From Solicoccozyma terricola (lineage: Eukaryota > Basidiomycota > Tremellomycetes > Filobasidiales > Piskurozymaceae), in assembly GCA_001600875.1 (NCBI GenBank), contig BCLD01000001.1:1769933-1833932 (forward strand): a DNA stretch of 64,000 bases. Direction: 5' to 3'. The translations under genes and the position numbers were made by a program. Position 1 is the first letter of the stretch. Each line of letters begins with the position of its first letter. The notes beneath the pieces were generated by a model. That model saw nothing but the letters and a program-made list of their open reading frames with translations, was not told the DNA's origin and did no database searches. Below are positions 23,285 through 35,000 of the stretch, piece after piece.

Positions 23285-24894
23285 ATGTTCGTTAGGAGGG
23301 TTTGCACCGTCGTTGGCATCTCCGCTCTCCTTGCTACCTCGGCTGTTGGGCAGTATACGGCTACTTACACACCGGATAGTGAGTTTGGTTTAGAGCGCCC
23401 TTCATTGCGAATATGCTGATACTGCCTGTGCATAGATGCACCTGAACAATCGGAATCCGGTCAAACAGGAACCAACAAGGCAAGCTGATGTCAACCTTGC
23501 GTTGTTAACTTTCACGCAAACCTAATCTTTCATTCGTCCTTCCGTGAATACCTGCAGTGCGGCACCGGTTCATCCCAGACCTCTATGTGCCAGAATGCAT
23601 ACCTTAATAGCGTCGATGATTTCTGTCTCTTGTGAGCTAGCTTCCAATGTCATTTCCAATTGACATGCTCGACCTTCGGCTGATATTGATCCACCCGGCT
23701 TCTTTGCAAGCGCCCCACCTTCCACAACATCTGCATATGGCAGCTCTGCCATTGGAAACACGGAGCGAATCGAGGTTTCGTGGTGCACCAACCCAGGATA
23801 TGGAACAAGACTTATTCCTGCTGGAGCAATTACTGCGGCGCACTTCGTACAGACTCCTCATTATGTTCAGGTGAATGAGATGATCAGATTGGTGAGCAGC
23901 ACGAGGAAGCTGATGGGAATAAATTTCAGATCACTGGGGGTGGTGATTTGACCCAATTGAACATCCCTGCGGGAGATGATGGTGGCGAACTTGATCCTCA
24001 CGGTGAGGATTTCCATCGACATTTGCCTTGTGATGAATTTGCCAGCTGATCGATTGCACTTGGATCATCCAGGGGCCGACGGTAATGGTAACCCCATTGG
24101 TGGATTGGTATTTTCAAGTGCGTTTACTGGTGATGGGAGTATGGTTCAAATGCACGAATGGACGAATTTTATGGGTAGGTCGCCACAACAGCACGTTGAC
24201 ACCCTTCCCTTTGGTGGAGCTGACAGAGTCGTTTGACTGTCCTTCCAGCGTCCAACGACTTCTGCTTCAGAGCTTGCACGGATGGCGACATGGCTCCCAC
24301 TTACTGCCAGCATATCTACGACACTCTCGGCTGTGGATGGGTGAGGAGGTTATTCACCTGAACATGTCGAGCATTTTCTGATTCAACCATTATGTCCCCC
24401 ACTCGCAGAACATGCCCGGAGACTACGACGCAGGATTCACCAGCTGTCAGGGTGACGACACCGAGCCCATGGGCGTCTACGGCTCCTCCACATTCTATCA
24501 AGGCGAACCTACCACTCCTGATGCTCATACTCCTGGTGCCACTTCGAAGTGCAGTACTGTCTCCACCATCGGCTCACATAACACCGTCGCTATTCAGGCA
24601 AATGCTACTACCACTACTTCAATGACGTCCATGGTGGCCAACGTTACTTCGAGTGGTTCTATATTGTCCACTACCTCCAGGGCTTCTTCGTCAGGTGGTT
24701 CCGTGACTGCCGTAGTGAAGAGTGCCGTGTCTTCCGCTTCTGGGGGAGGGGTGGCTTCCGGTAGCAGGTCTGGATCTAGCGGAGCAGCTGCTACGAGCTC
24801 GTCAGCAGCGGGTCAAGCTCGCAGTGTTGAAGGTGTTGGGGCCTGGATGGCTGCTGTTTTGGGTGTGATCGGTGGCGTCGTGTTAGCTATCTAG
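23285..24894 (+). CDS. secreted GPI-anchored Ser/Thr-rich glycoprotein
   Basis: Multi-exon gene. The start MFVRRVCTVVGISALLATSAVGQ is a clear signal peptide with a cleavage site after VGQ or AVG. Later exons give a Cys-containing domain: CGTGSSQTSMCQNAYLNSVDDFCL (23560-23635), GGLVFSSAFTGDGSMVQMHEW (24100-24170), and FCFRACTDGDMAPTYCQHIYDTLGCGWNMPGDY (24260-24430). The last 120 residues are Ser/Thr/Ala/Gly-rich, a typical O-glycosylated stalk, ending in a hydrophobic tail GVIGGVVLAI that fits a GPI-attachment signal. Such proteins are widespread in basidiomycetes, and some databases label them macrophage-activating glycoprotein; I use that only as family resemblance. Location should be the cell surface or wall. 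PIG-S, needed for GPI attachment, is also in this window. Confidence 0.7.
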
Positions 24895-25471
24895 TCGCGA
24901 CCGTATGTATAGGAGGTATTCCCTCTTCGACGACGATGTATCCTACGCAAGCTTCTACATGATTATGATATGCATGAACATTTGCTCGACATTCGCTTGA
25001 AGTATAGCTGTCAGGTATAGGGATCTGCCCTGAGGCGTGTTGGGCTTATATACGGCTGCGAATGCAATTGCACCTCTGGTCTGCAATTGTTGACGTTTTC
25101 CCCTAGTGGTAGGAGGTTCAGTTTGTGATAGTTACTTCGCAGTTACATTATTCATTCCAGTTGCAAAATCAGGTTGTACCAAGTGATTATCCGGGTGACT
25201 AACCAATAGTGACGTGTCCCGAGAGTCGTATCCTTTACAACCATATTGAACCAGCGTCGACTGAAGGCGTATCGTCAAACTTGACAGCATATGCCTTCCT
25301 CTAGTCGCTCGAGGAAAGGATTGGTACGAGAAGTGAGCGTTAGGATGTCCAGTCAGGGAGCGTAACATCAACCCATTCTTTTAGCAGGCAAATAACTCAA
25401 CTTCACAAACCGACATTCCACTTCTCGCTCTGAAAGGGAGTTTTAACAAAAGTCCATTCTCCAACCCTGAC
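24895..25471. other. intergenic region
   Basis: No gene seen between the secreted glycoprotein and the transporter; presumed terminator and promoter space. Confidence 0.5.
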
Positions 25472-28009
25472 ATGGAAGACTGGGCGGCAGGAGCCAGTAG
25501 CGTACCGGTGTCTGGTCGGACCTCACCTGCCAAGGAGGACGACGAGGAACTGCTGGATGTCGACGAGTCTGTGGTGTTTGCGGAAGGAGAGGACAAGTGA
25601 GTGTTTACAATGGGGGAGGGAAAGAGATGGTGTTGAGCTGACATCAAAATGGGTCTGACCTGGCCAGAGCCACCCCTTTTGTTTGGTTTCTTGTTTGCGC
25701 AGCTGCGATCTCTGGGTCCCTGTTTGGTGAGCTACGTGCATATCCTTTGCCTTGATGGAAGTAGCTCACGCGGATTGGTTTGACAGGTTACGACACCGGA
25801 ATCATTTCAGGCACTCTGGTCACTATCGGCACAGATCTTGGAAATCACCTTCTCACCGACATTCAAAAAGAATTAATCACCTCCGCTACCACTCTCGGCG
25901 CTCTGATAGGCGGACTCCTATCCGGAATCTTGTCAGATTACCTCGGGAGGAAGTGGGTCATAGCTGTAGCCAACGTCATTTTCATCACTGGTGCTTTGAT
26001 ACAAACTGTGGCGAAGTCGGTCTCGGTGATGATTGGAGGGAGGTTTGTGATCGGTCAGTCGAGTGATGCATGCTGCGTGACATCGGGCTAACTGACGAAG
26101 ACGCCACCTATCTAGGATTGGGAGTCGGGGTGGCATCTTGTGTCGTGCCTTTGTATATCGGGGAGCTGTGAGCATTTTCCCTCTTCAAAAACCGACGGAG
26201 CTCTGCCTCACAATTTCACGGGTATCTTCAGCTCCCCAACACGGATACGAGGAAGGCTTGTGACCATCAATGTCGTCGCCATTACGCTGTGAGTGGGACT
26301 TTGGTAGTGATATACGAGATAATGCTTACGAATCGAAATGATGGTACATCAGTGGTCAAGTTGTAGCCTATGGTGAGTTGATTGTCCATGAATTTCCACA
26401 TAATTCATCAAGCTGATTAGTCTTATGTCCCCAGCTATTGGCGCCGCTTTTGAGCACGTCCCTGCGGGCTGGAGATATATGGTCGGTCTAGGAGGTGTCC
26501 CAGCTTTAGTGCAACTTGCCTGTGTGATGTTTTTGCCCGAATCCCGTAAGTACACCTCTCAGCAGACTGCTACTGGTCACTGAAGTATGAAGTACTTCAG
26601 CTCGCATCCTTCTTAGTCGAGGAGACACCCCTGAAGCACGCAAAGTCCTCGAGAAAGTGTATCCTCTCGCGAGCTCGGAACAGATCGAGCTGAAGACACG
26701 AGTGATGATGACGAGTGTGGCACAGAGCAGGAGAATTGCGAGATTGACGACGTTTGGACAGAGACTAAGAAGCATGGCTCTGATTGGAATGAATAGAAGG
26801 GCTTTGAGTGAGTGTGTATTGAGCATTTTGTTTATATTCAAAGCTGATACATTGTATCACCGACAAATAAGTCATCGCTTGTTCACTACAAGCGTTCCAA
26901 CAGCTCTCCGGTTTCAACACACTCATGTACTACGCGTCTACTCTCTTCAAGAACATTGGGTTCAACAATCCAACTGCAGTTGGCCTGATAATCGCCGGAG
27001 TCAACTTCATCTTCACCCTAGTCGCCTTAAAGGTGAGTGAGGGGGCGACAATCAGGAGGATGTTAAAATCTTAATATTGGGGTGTTCAGATTGTGGATCC
27101 AGTTGGCCGTCGCAAGATAATGTTGTGGACAGCACCGGGAATGTTCATCTCGCTCGGTCTCGCTGCTATCTTTTTCCACTGTGAGCAAAGAAGACGGGTT
27201 ATTTTCCCCCCCCTCCGTTGCCGAATAAGATGTGTGGTTGATCGCCTTCCCATTACTAGATCTCACTCTGAAATCGGGGGGTCGTCTCGTTGAAGGCACT
27301 CAGTACTCTTCAACGTGGTCTGGTCTCGTTCTCTTGGCCATGATCATGTACGTGGCTTCTTACGCGACCGGGGTAGGTAATATCGCATGGCAGCAAGGAG
27401 AGCTATTCAAATTGGAAGTCAGAGGTATTGGAACGTCTTTATCCACGGCTACGAACTGGGTGAGTTGGGAGTTTTAAGATCCAAATAACCGTGTGGGGAG
27501 AACTGATAAGAGTTATTTTTTCTTCTCATTTTTTCCTTCAGTCGATGAACTTGATCATCAGCTCGACATTTTTATCATTGATGGAGGCTGCGACTCCATC
27601 AGGTGCTTTCGGTATCTACGCCGGTAAATGCATTTCCAATTATGGTCTTGTGCCCAGAATTGGTGGTGGTGATAAAAACGATACTGATGCGAGCGAACTC
27701 GCTTGGAACTAACTGTAGGATTTTGTTTTATCGGTTGGTTGTTTTGCGTTTTCTTTTACCCAGAGACAAGCGGGTAGGTATCGGCCTATCTCTTCAACCG
27801 CGAGTTTCATTCGTTGGGGACGAAGAGGCGCTGAAACTCTTTCCAAAAATTCTGAAACTTTTTTTAGATTATCCCTAGAAGAAGTCTTTTATATATTTGA
27901 AGATGATTTCGGTATCACTAAATCCGAGGCACTCCGAGCTGAAAAGGATCAACAACGGAGACAACACGAGGAGGATATCGAGGTAGAAAGTGAAGCTCAT
28001 GAGGTTTAA
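25472..28009 (+). CDS. ITR1: MFS sugar transporter, myo-inositol transporter-like
   Basis: About ten exons, start [10 protein letters not shown], end ESEAHEV. A major facilitator of the sugar porter family with 12 predicted membrane segments, acting as a proton-coupled importer at the plasma membrane. Signatures in order: [19 protein letters not shown] (TM1), the loop motif DYLGRKW between TM2 and TM3, [54 protein letters not shown] after TM6, [18 protein letters not shown] in TM7, DPVGRRKIM, and PETSGLSLEEVF at the end of TM12. The ISGTL and [13 protein letters not shown] segments and the acidic N-terminal tail resemble fungal inositol transporters, which are expanded in Tremellomycetes. Substrate is inferred; other polyols or hexoses are possible. 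Confidence 0.85.
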
Positions 28010-28130
28010 GGAAACGATTTCGCTTCAATCGTCATTTTCAAAATCACTCAGATAGCTTTCATCCACATTCAATTGTATCCCAAACGCTGTATGCATATAT
28101 ATATATATCCTTTTCCCTGGTGATAACCAT

Positions 28131-29111
28131 TTAAAGACCCAAATTCCCAGGCCCGAAACTATGCGGTAATAACTCATTCAACGACATGACTTTAACGAAT
28201 TTTTCATTCGACAACGCCGAGATTTGATCTTGGTGATTGGCTGTGATTGGGAATGAAGAAGCTACCATGTATATAGGAAGTGATGGAGAGCAGAATTCAC
28301 GGATGAATTGTCGACAAATACCACAAGGGGTTGTGGTTGGTTCTGGGACATCGCTGTTTTGAAATAAGAGTTGCCCAAAAGAAAGGTTTGGATGAGTTAT
28401 TCGACCACGTTCTTTAAGAGGGGTGATTGTTTTTTTTTTCTCCCCCCCCCCCGAGATGACAGAACTGACCTGGTGACGACTAGAGCTCGGAATTTCGTTT
28501 TCCCTTCACTCTGTGGAAAAACGGACGGTGTTCGGGAGTATTTATCAGCTACATGATCCCACTTTTTCCAGGGATGTCAAGGACAAAGGAGACGGATTGT
28601 GACTCACGACTGCTTTTACAAAAGCAGTCCGTTCAGCGCAAATCGCACCACCTGATGATAGGAAAAGCATATCAAAAGAATTCAGTTGATAGGAACGAGG
28701 AGAATCAACTGGGGGTGGGTTTCTTTTCAACCTGGAATACAAACTGACCATACGAAGCGTTCTCTACGTTGCATCCACATATGGTTTCACCGTCCGCCGT
28801 GAGGAGAGCTGCGCCGACTCTGTGTGTGTTCGTGAACGTTCCATAGTCACCATGGGAAAGTAAAGAATATGAGCGAGAGACGGGGGATGTTAGGGAAGAT
28901 ATAAGTCCTCAAGGACCATGTACGGCATTACGAGATGACCACGACCTTACCGGAATTTCGAGTATGGGGAGTAAGACGCTTCTCGAGCTGATGAAAGGGG
29001 AGGTAGGTAATAATGGGATTAGCGGATTGAGGACGCCGCGTGGGCAATTAGCTCACCCTTGAGACCGTCGAGGACTAGTGGCAGGAGGATATCTGTGTGC
29101 AATGACTGCAT
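28131..29111 (-). CDS. CDD1: cytidine deaminase
   Basis: Four or more short exons on the minus strand, start MQSLHTDILLP at 29111, stop TAA at 28133-28131. It deaminates cytidine and deoxycytidine to uridine forms in pyrimidine salvage. After EASYSPYSKFR (28990) come VGAALLTADGETICGCNVENASYGG (28820-28745), the catalytic CAE motif AICAERTAFVKAVV (28650-28610), and the zinc pair PCGICRQFIREF (28330-28300). The tail LLPHSFGPGNLGL is typical. Zinc ligands are the Cys of CAE and the two Cys of PCGIC; the Glu of CAE is the proton shuttle. All key residues are present. It is divergent from the J-domain gene (232 bp apart). Confidence 0.9.
28608..28629. repeat. 22-nt near-perfect palindrome in the deaminase exon
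   Basis: GACTGCTTTT-AC-AAAAGCAGTC: 10-bp arms separated by 2 nt. It overlaps the codons for TAFVKAVV, right at a 5' splice site of the cytidine deaminase gene. Confidence 0.85.
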
Positions 29112-29343
29112 GGTGGAGTGAGTTGCGAATGGTGTGTATCAGTTAAGACTTCTCTGGGTGACATAACTCGGGGTGCTGGGTGGAGGGCGGGCGAGCGTGT
29201 GACTGCGATGACGTGTCATTTAATCCGATCGGGGAAACCCGTCTGGTCAACTGCCAACTCGGTGCATACCATAGATCGAACCACGATCCATAATTCACAC
29301 ATCCCATGACAGGCCGTGGGCAATCCGTAACGTCTATCACGAC

Positions 29344-29796
29344 ATGATCTCGTATCAACATGGCCCACCTTCATTCCTCCTCCCTTTCCTCCATTATCCC
29401 GCACTGCCGCTGGCCCCCATACGGTCTGGGAGACGCTGGTACGCAAGAGTAGCAACAGCTGCACATAACGACAATGCTGAAGAAGCATCCTCATCGTCGT
29501 CATCGTCGTCCTCCTCCTCCTCCTCATCATCATCATCATCGTCAGCGCATTCGGATACACATCCTAGAGGATTCTCCTCACCTCATCCGCAATCGAGGAA
29601 ACGGTTGAATACCGAGGATGAAGTTGAAAGATGGATGTTCACGTCAAAGTTGAATCCATCACCGTATGAGGTCATGCATTTACCTCGTACTGCTGATTCA
29701 AGTGAAATAAAGAAACAATGTAGGTCCCACTTATACGATTCTCGAATGTTTTTTTTGTCTTGTTCTTTTATTTCAACTCGTTGACTCACACCGTCA

Positions 29797-29840
<44 letters not shown>

Positions 29841-30622
29841 CTCCCCCCAATATCCCCTAGATTACAAACTCGCAATGTTATATCATCCAGATGCAAACAA
29901 CCCATCCGCTTCAACAGATCACTTCGCCGCTCTCTCAAAAGCATACAACTTACTCTCCACCGATAAATCCCGCTCTCTCTACCTCCGTACAGGGATAGGT
30001 TGGTCCGGTCTCGCATCAGAGGATAGATCAGCTGCGTCATGGCAAGACGATGAGATGAGAAGACAAGCTAGAGAACGAGGTCGAGCTCAATATGCACGGA
30101 GTTATCGCGCGGAGACCAGCGGTGGTGGTGGTGGTAGAGAGGGAAGTTATAATCGAATGAGATGGGGTTATGATTCAGAGGATACACCGGAGATGGGGAA
30201 GGGTGAAGGAAGGTATATGAGTCATCATAGGTTTTTCGGATCATTGACTGTTTTAGCAATCTTGTTTGGGTTATTGCAATATAATCGAGCAATGCAAGCA
30301 AAGGATGTGACAAGGGAGTTGGTTGAGCGTAGGCATATTGGGTGGGTGGGGGGGGGAATTTTCCTTTTTTAAACCCCCGACATGTAATTAATTATTTACC
30401 GGGTCTGCTGACCCATTCCTACATCGGTTTCTATCTATCAGCGCCTCCAAAGCTCTCGCGGAAGCCAAGGAAGAAGCTGCTTTGTATGGTCGTCAACGTC
30501 GCGAACAGATCCGTAGAATAGTTAGGTCCATGGAGGTGGAGAAGGACTATGAGAGGAGATCAGACGAGGCTGCGAAACGGAAAGCGACGGGAGAGGGAAC
30601 GGATTTTTCAGTAGTCGTTTGA
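29344..30622 (+). CDS. J-domain (DnaJ-type) co-chaperone, probably mitochondrial
   Basis: Three exons: 29344-29719, 29861-30341, 30442-30622. Total 1038 nt (345 aa), in frame. The N-terminus has Arg and no acidic residues in the first 40 positions (RSGRRWYARVATAAHN), a plausible matrix-targeting peptide, then a 16-Ser run. The J domain spans about residues 95-170: NPSPYEVMHLPRTADSSEIKKQ, YYKLAMLYHPDANN with the essential HPD, and HFAALSKAYNLLSTDKSRSLY. After a Gly-rich piece there is one hydrophobic segment FFGSLTVLAILFGLLQY, then a charged helix. It should stimulate an Hsp70 ATPase; the organelle is inferred. Intron 1 contains 41 consecutive C just before its acceptor. Confidence 0.82.
29799..29839. 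repeat. 41-nt poly-C tract in J-protein intron 1
   Basis: Uninterrupted C in the sense strand, about 20 nt upstream of the CCTAG acceptor, where a polypyrimidine tract would lie. Confidence 0.95.
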
Positions 30623-30771
30623 TGGGGGATCCTTGGGGGACTTTTGGGAGTCTTTGCTCAGAAGTTCGTTTGTTGGTTTGTTCTAGGTGTTTGATAATGG
30701 GGTTTCATCCATTTTCCCAAGTTGGTAACGATCGCTGGCATATGTCAATTTCCTTCCTCCGTGGTGACATC

Positions 30772-31949
30772 CTACGTTGTCCTCGCGAGGTACTCCTTTT
30801 GTTGATAGCTCAGGAGAATAGGAAGCATGTCCTTGAAGCCGAAAGTCGGCCAGAAGGTTTTCACGAATTGAAGCTGGGTTCCGGACGAGGTCTATAGAAA
30901 ACGTCAGAGATAAGAGCCAAAAAAAAAAAAAAAAAAAAAAGGAGATGAGCGTGGATTGCGATGATGCGGGCACACCTTCTACATACCTGCCATAGAAGGA
31001 AATCGCTGAGTCGATGAACGTCACTTGTCCGCACGAGGATATCTAGCGGCGGTGAATTGACGAGGCTAGTGGATAGGTTGTCGTGTACGTTGGTCGTAAT
31101 TTCTCTGCAAACTTCCTCTTAGCCTTTGCTCATAAAGGATTACAGACACAACCGCGACTCACCTAGATGTTACATCGCCTGCTCGAATCGACGTCACTGT
31201 TTTCCGCACAGCAGTTGTAATCTCATCCCGAGCTGCATATGGACAGCAGACATTCAGGACCGCGCTATGATTAACCAGAACATGAGTATACAATCTCCAG
31301 AGGGATGTTGGTTGATCGTAGCCTTACGTCGTGTGGTGTGCCGTGAGTTCCTCTAATTCACGAACAGCTCTCTGCACATCCTCAGGCAAGAGATCGATCC
31401 GGCCCAATACATTGACTTTCACATCGTATTGTTGCAGTAGTTGGCTGCGCCAACGACCGCCATGTGCTTCAGTTTCAGCCAGGCATCTACCAGTCTGCGT
31501 AGTTCTCTCACCCTTCTCTTGCCAGAGTCAGCAGGCCATTCTTCGCCAGGTCCATGATCGCATCGACCTCTTCCTTTGGTCGCGAAAAGTTTTCAATAGA
31601 GAAAGCGTAGACGGATACGCAATGCATCTTCAGCCGTAAGCATATCTCGAGGACCTATGGGGTGTATAATGTTTTCCGGTCAGTGGAGGGTTGGTCGATG
31701 ATGGCGAAGTGTGCAACGGCATACCCTTTTCAAGCTCTCGAAGCCTTCACCATGACCATCTTGTGCGTTCATCCCCTTGATCCTGGCGTACCTCCGATTT
31801 CCATCCATGACGAACGCGATATGCCGGGGAATGGGACCACAAGAGAGGATGTGGATCATGCATCGTGTCAGAACATTCGAGAGGAAAGTCTGGACGCGGG
31901 TGACAACGTTCATGTTGTCATAGCGATCTCGTCGAATGTCGACTCGCAT
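30772..31949 (-). CDS. RER2: cis-prenyltransferase, dehydrodolichyl diphosphate synthase
   Basis: Multi-exon gene on the minus strand, stop TAG at 30774-30772. It elongates FPP with IPP to long-chain polyprenyl diphosphate for dolichol at the ER. The N-terminal part [15 protein letters not shown] is a hydrophobic helix, followed by the signature [20 protein letters not shown] (about 31850-31790), whose Asp-Gly-Asn binds the substrate diphosphate. The C-terminus [16 protein letters not shown] joins over an intron to [19 protein letters not shown], the conserved RTSGExRLSxFLLWQ region with E changed in this copy. The start at 31949 (MRVDIRRDR) is chosen because the upstream ATG at 32039 lies inside the SAC3 coding region. 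The last intron holds a 22-T run. Confidence 0.85.
30919..30940. repeat. poly-A run (sense poly-T) in RER2 last intron
   Basis: 22 A on the plus strand; in the sense strand it forms a T tract upstream of the TATAG acceptor. Confidence 0.9.
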
Positions 31950-32031
31950 GGAAGACTGGCAGGGACTGATGAGAGCCTCGTCACATGGAATGCGCCACGT
32001 GGGCAAGCGACCATCGCGTCTGGCTACAAAG

Positions 32032-35000
32032 CTATGCAACTACATCGGACACTTGCCGCATCGTCTCGCTGGCTTTAGCAATCGCACGGCGCAACTTGGT
32101 TATTCGAGACTCTCCTTCGAGCTCTTCTATCGATCCGTCCACCGAGGTCGTGTTGTCTTCGTGAGGTCGTTTGCGAGTGGAAGAGAGAACTGAGGATATC
32201 GATCGGGAGCCATTCGGCTCGACCGTGGTCGTAGCCATACACTCGCTGCCATTGACTTGTGGCGTCCTGAAGATGACACCAACTCAGTCACACAGCCATC
32301 CATTCAACGACGACACCCGACTCACATTCGCGTGGTCGTGAGGTTCGCAGCTTTCGGAGGCACCATCAACCTGGCTGCAAGGCTTGCCACACTTTGCTCA
32401 TGCGCCTGAGTCTTTCGTTTATATTTTTCGACTTTCTGGTGCATGAGTCTTTCGCAGTCAACTCCAGCATCTGCAGGCCTAGCGTGCAATTCAAGATTGT
32501 AGAGAGGATCGACTTGTCCACGAAAGAGCTCCTCGACGATCCGAGTGGCGTAATCTGAACACGTCTCGTCAGCAGGGGATGTCTTCCCAGGCCGGCGTCA
32601 GATCCCACCTGCAGCAGACAAGCCATCCGGTCCCTCTCTCAAAACATCAAGGCATCTAAGACCTCGTAATTCGTAATCATTCACGAATTTCTGCAATTCG
32701 AGCACAAGATCGCTGATCGCTCGACTTCTCAATCAGCTAATCGTAAACGGAGCTAGAAACGGATGATGTGCTCACTCCTCATCCCGTATATCATCCACCT
32801 TGAAGTCCGGCAACTCAATGAAAGGGTAATGGACTTCGGCCTCCAAGCCCAAAAACAACCAAGTGACCGATTCACCGAGCTCGGACAATGCTTCGAAGAG
32901 GTGGCGGGTGATTTGGGCAAAGATACGGTAGCCTAAAACGAAGGGGGAAGTCATCGCGTTCAGCTTGGGGCTCGAGGTCTAGAATCGGTGTGATCCCTAC
33001 AGTCTGGAGGCAGCTGTGAAGTTACCAATCTGGCCACTGTAGCTAATTCGTCCCAGGATTGCGACAGTGCTGCCACGAAGCCTAAGTGGATACGGAACTT
33101 CAGTACACGCCGGATCGATAGTCTGGTCGTCCCAAGATATTTACCTCGAATATCCACATTCACGTGCTCAGTACATTGTAGCACAGGAAGTGCTATGTGC
33201 AGCGCCTTGTCAAAAGCTTGATCCGTGGCATCGTCCTGCATATTGACGATATGGGCCCACTTGAAATGCACTTTCGCGGCTGCAAGATCGATCTACAACT
33301 CGCGGGATGGTTTCAGCTCCTGTCACAGCGCTCCACGAGCTCCAAGCTCAATACAGCTCACCTTCTTCAGGATGCTCTTCACAGGTTCATCCGTCCACGT
33401 CAATAACAGAAGACCCATGTCGTACTCGTTGCGTCGAGGAATAGACGCCAGCAAATTATCGAATCTGCTACGATCATCAGAACTGTCGGAAGCCAAAGGT
33501 CAGTTCTCATTTGTCGACCTTCCGTTGCTTCTGCTCACTCGTCGTTTCCTCCATATTCGAAGACAGCCAAACAGAGGCCGTTTGGCAAAGGGTCGAGCTG
33601 GGAGAAATGTCAAAACTTACTTCCCGGATGGATTAGACAAAGGATTACGGGACTAACATTTCGATGCTCTATGATGCTAACCACCCCGTCTCTGGAAAGA
33701 CCATGAAATGTTGCGTCGTGCTGAGTTTCGTGGTCCAGCTTGAACTTCATCCGCAACCAATCCCCACTCGGCGTACTGGTAGGAGCGAGCGCGACCTGCC
33801 AACCAGGCTCATCGTCGTTCTCGCTTTCAACTGCCTCAGATATACCGGGAATGTTGCAGACGTGATTCCCCAAAACCGAAGCGAAAGTGCCTTCCTCGAG
33901 GATTGTTTTTCGGCGGGAGATCTAGAGCTGTGATCATCAGCCAATTATTCGCATGATAACTTGTCTTCCAGACCCACCTCTTTGACCGATTTAGCTAAAG
34001 ACAATGCCCAATTTTCATTCGCCATAGCGCTATTTGAGATTCTTTGCCGTGTATCTGCATCCAAGCTTGCACGACTGCCGAGTATCGAGGTCCCAAGCGA
34101 CATATCCTTTGCATTCGTTCGGAATCTGGATAGGTGCCGCTCTCTCTCTAACCTACGATCTTGACCAACTTTGGCTCGCCACTTCCAGAAACGGAAGACC
34201 CTTGCCTCCACTCCGCGGCGATATCGCTCGTCCGCATACACTGAGGCGAGTTCCTGATCGACGAGACCTTGCACTGCAGTGGAATAAAAGCTGTTGCAAA
34301 CCGATTCCACTACGATCTTCTGCCTAGAATGTCGGAGTTGTTCCTCGGTGTGCCATCTGGTTTGTCCCTCCTCGAGAATAGCCGCTTTCGACGCTGCCGC
34401 ACAGAAAGGGTGGATTGCGTCTACAAATATCTTGCCTGCAATCCGAGGAATGATGGGAAGAACGCTCAGGCTGGGTGATGGAGGCGGGGGATGACTAGAG
34501 GGGGTCGAAACGACCCTGACTGGAGGAGATGCCCGCTTGTCAGGGAGTGCAGGCGCCACAGTTGGAACGAGCGGGGAAGTGTTCAAGCCGAGGGCGAACG
34601 AAGAAGTAGAAGACGTCCCTATCAAGGGAGTAGCCATGGGCGTCGTCGATGGCTGAAGCTGTCCCACTGGCTGAGGTTTAGGGGTGGGAGGAGTAAAAGA
34701 GAAGACCGGCGCCGTGCGAGCTTCGTGAAGAGGTGAAGGCGACAAAGGTTGGAAATTGGGCGCTGCTGGATTAAGCATTGGTCTCATTGATGGTGGAAGA
34801 AGGGGGAGATGTTGTTGAGCGGAATGCGGGTGGGCAGAGCTGACTTTCGGCATCGGGGGGACAGCGCCGTTATTCTGCTGATTGCCGGTATCAAACGTCG
34901 TCGTCGCAAGAGCTGGCACTTCTGATGAGTAGCCTTTGTCGATGATGTCTTGGTAGGAGTGACCACGTAATTTGGATGCGATTGCTGTCGGGGTTATGGC

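Noticed and set aside
31126..32193. Plus-strand frames across RER2
   Set aside because: Antisense of the cis-prenyltransferase, whose signature motif is on the minus strand.
32032..32238. Separate 68-residue gene starting MATTTVEPNG, or the N-terminus of RER2
   Set aside because: Splicing from the upstream SAC3 exon continues in frame into it, so it is the SAC3 C-terminus.
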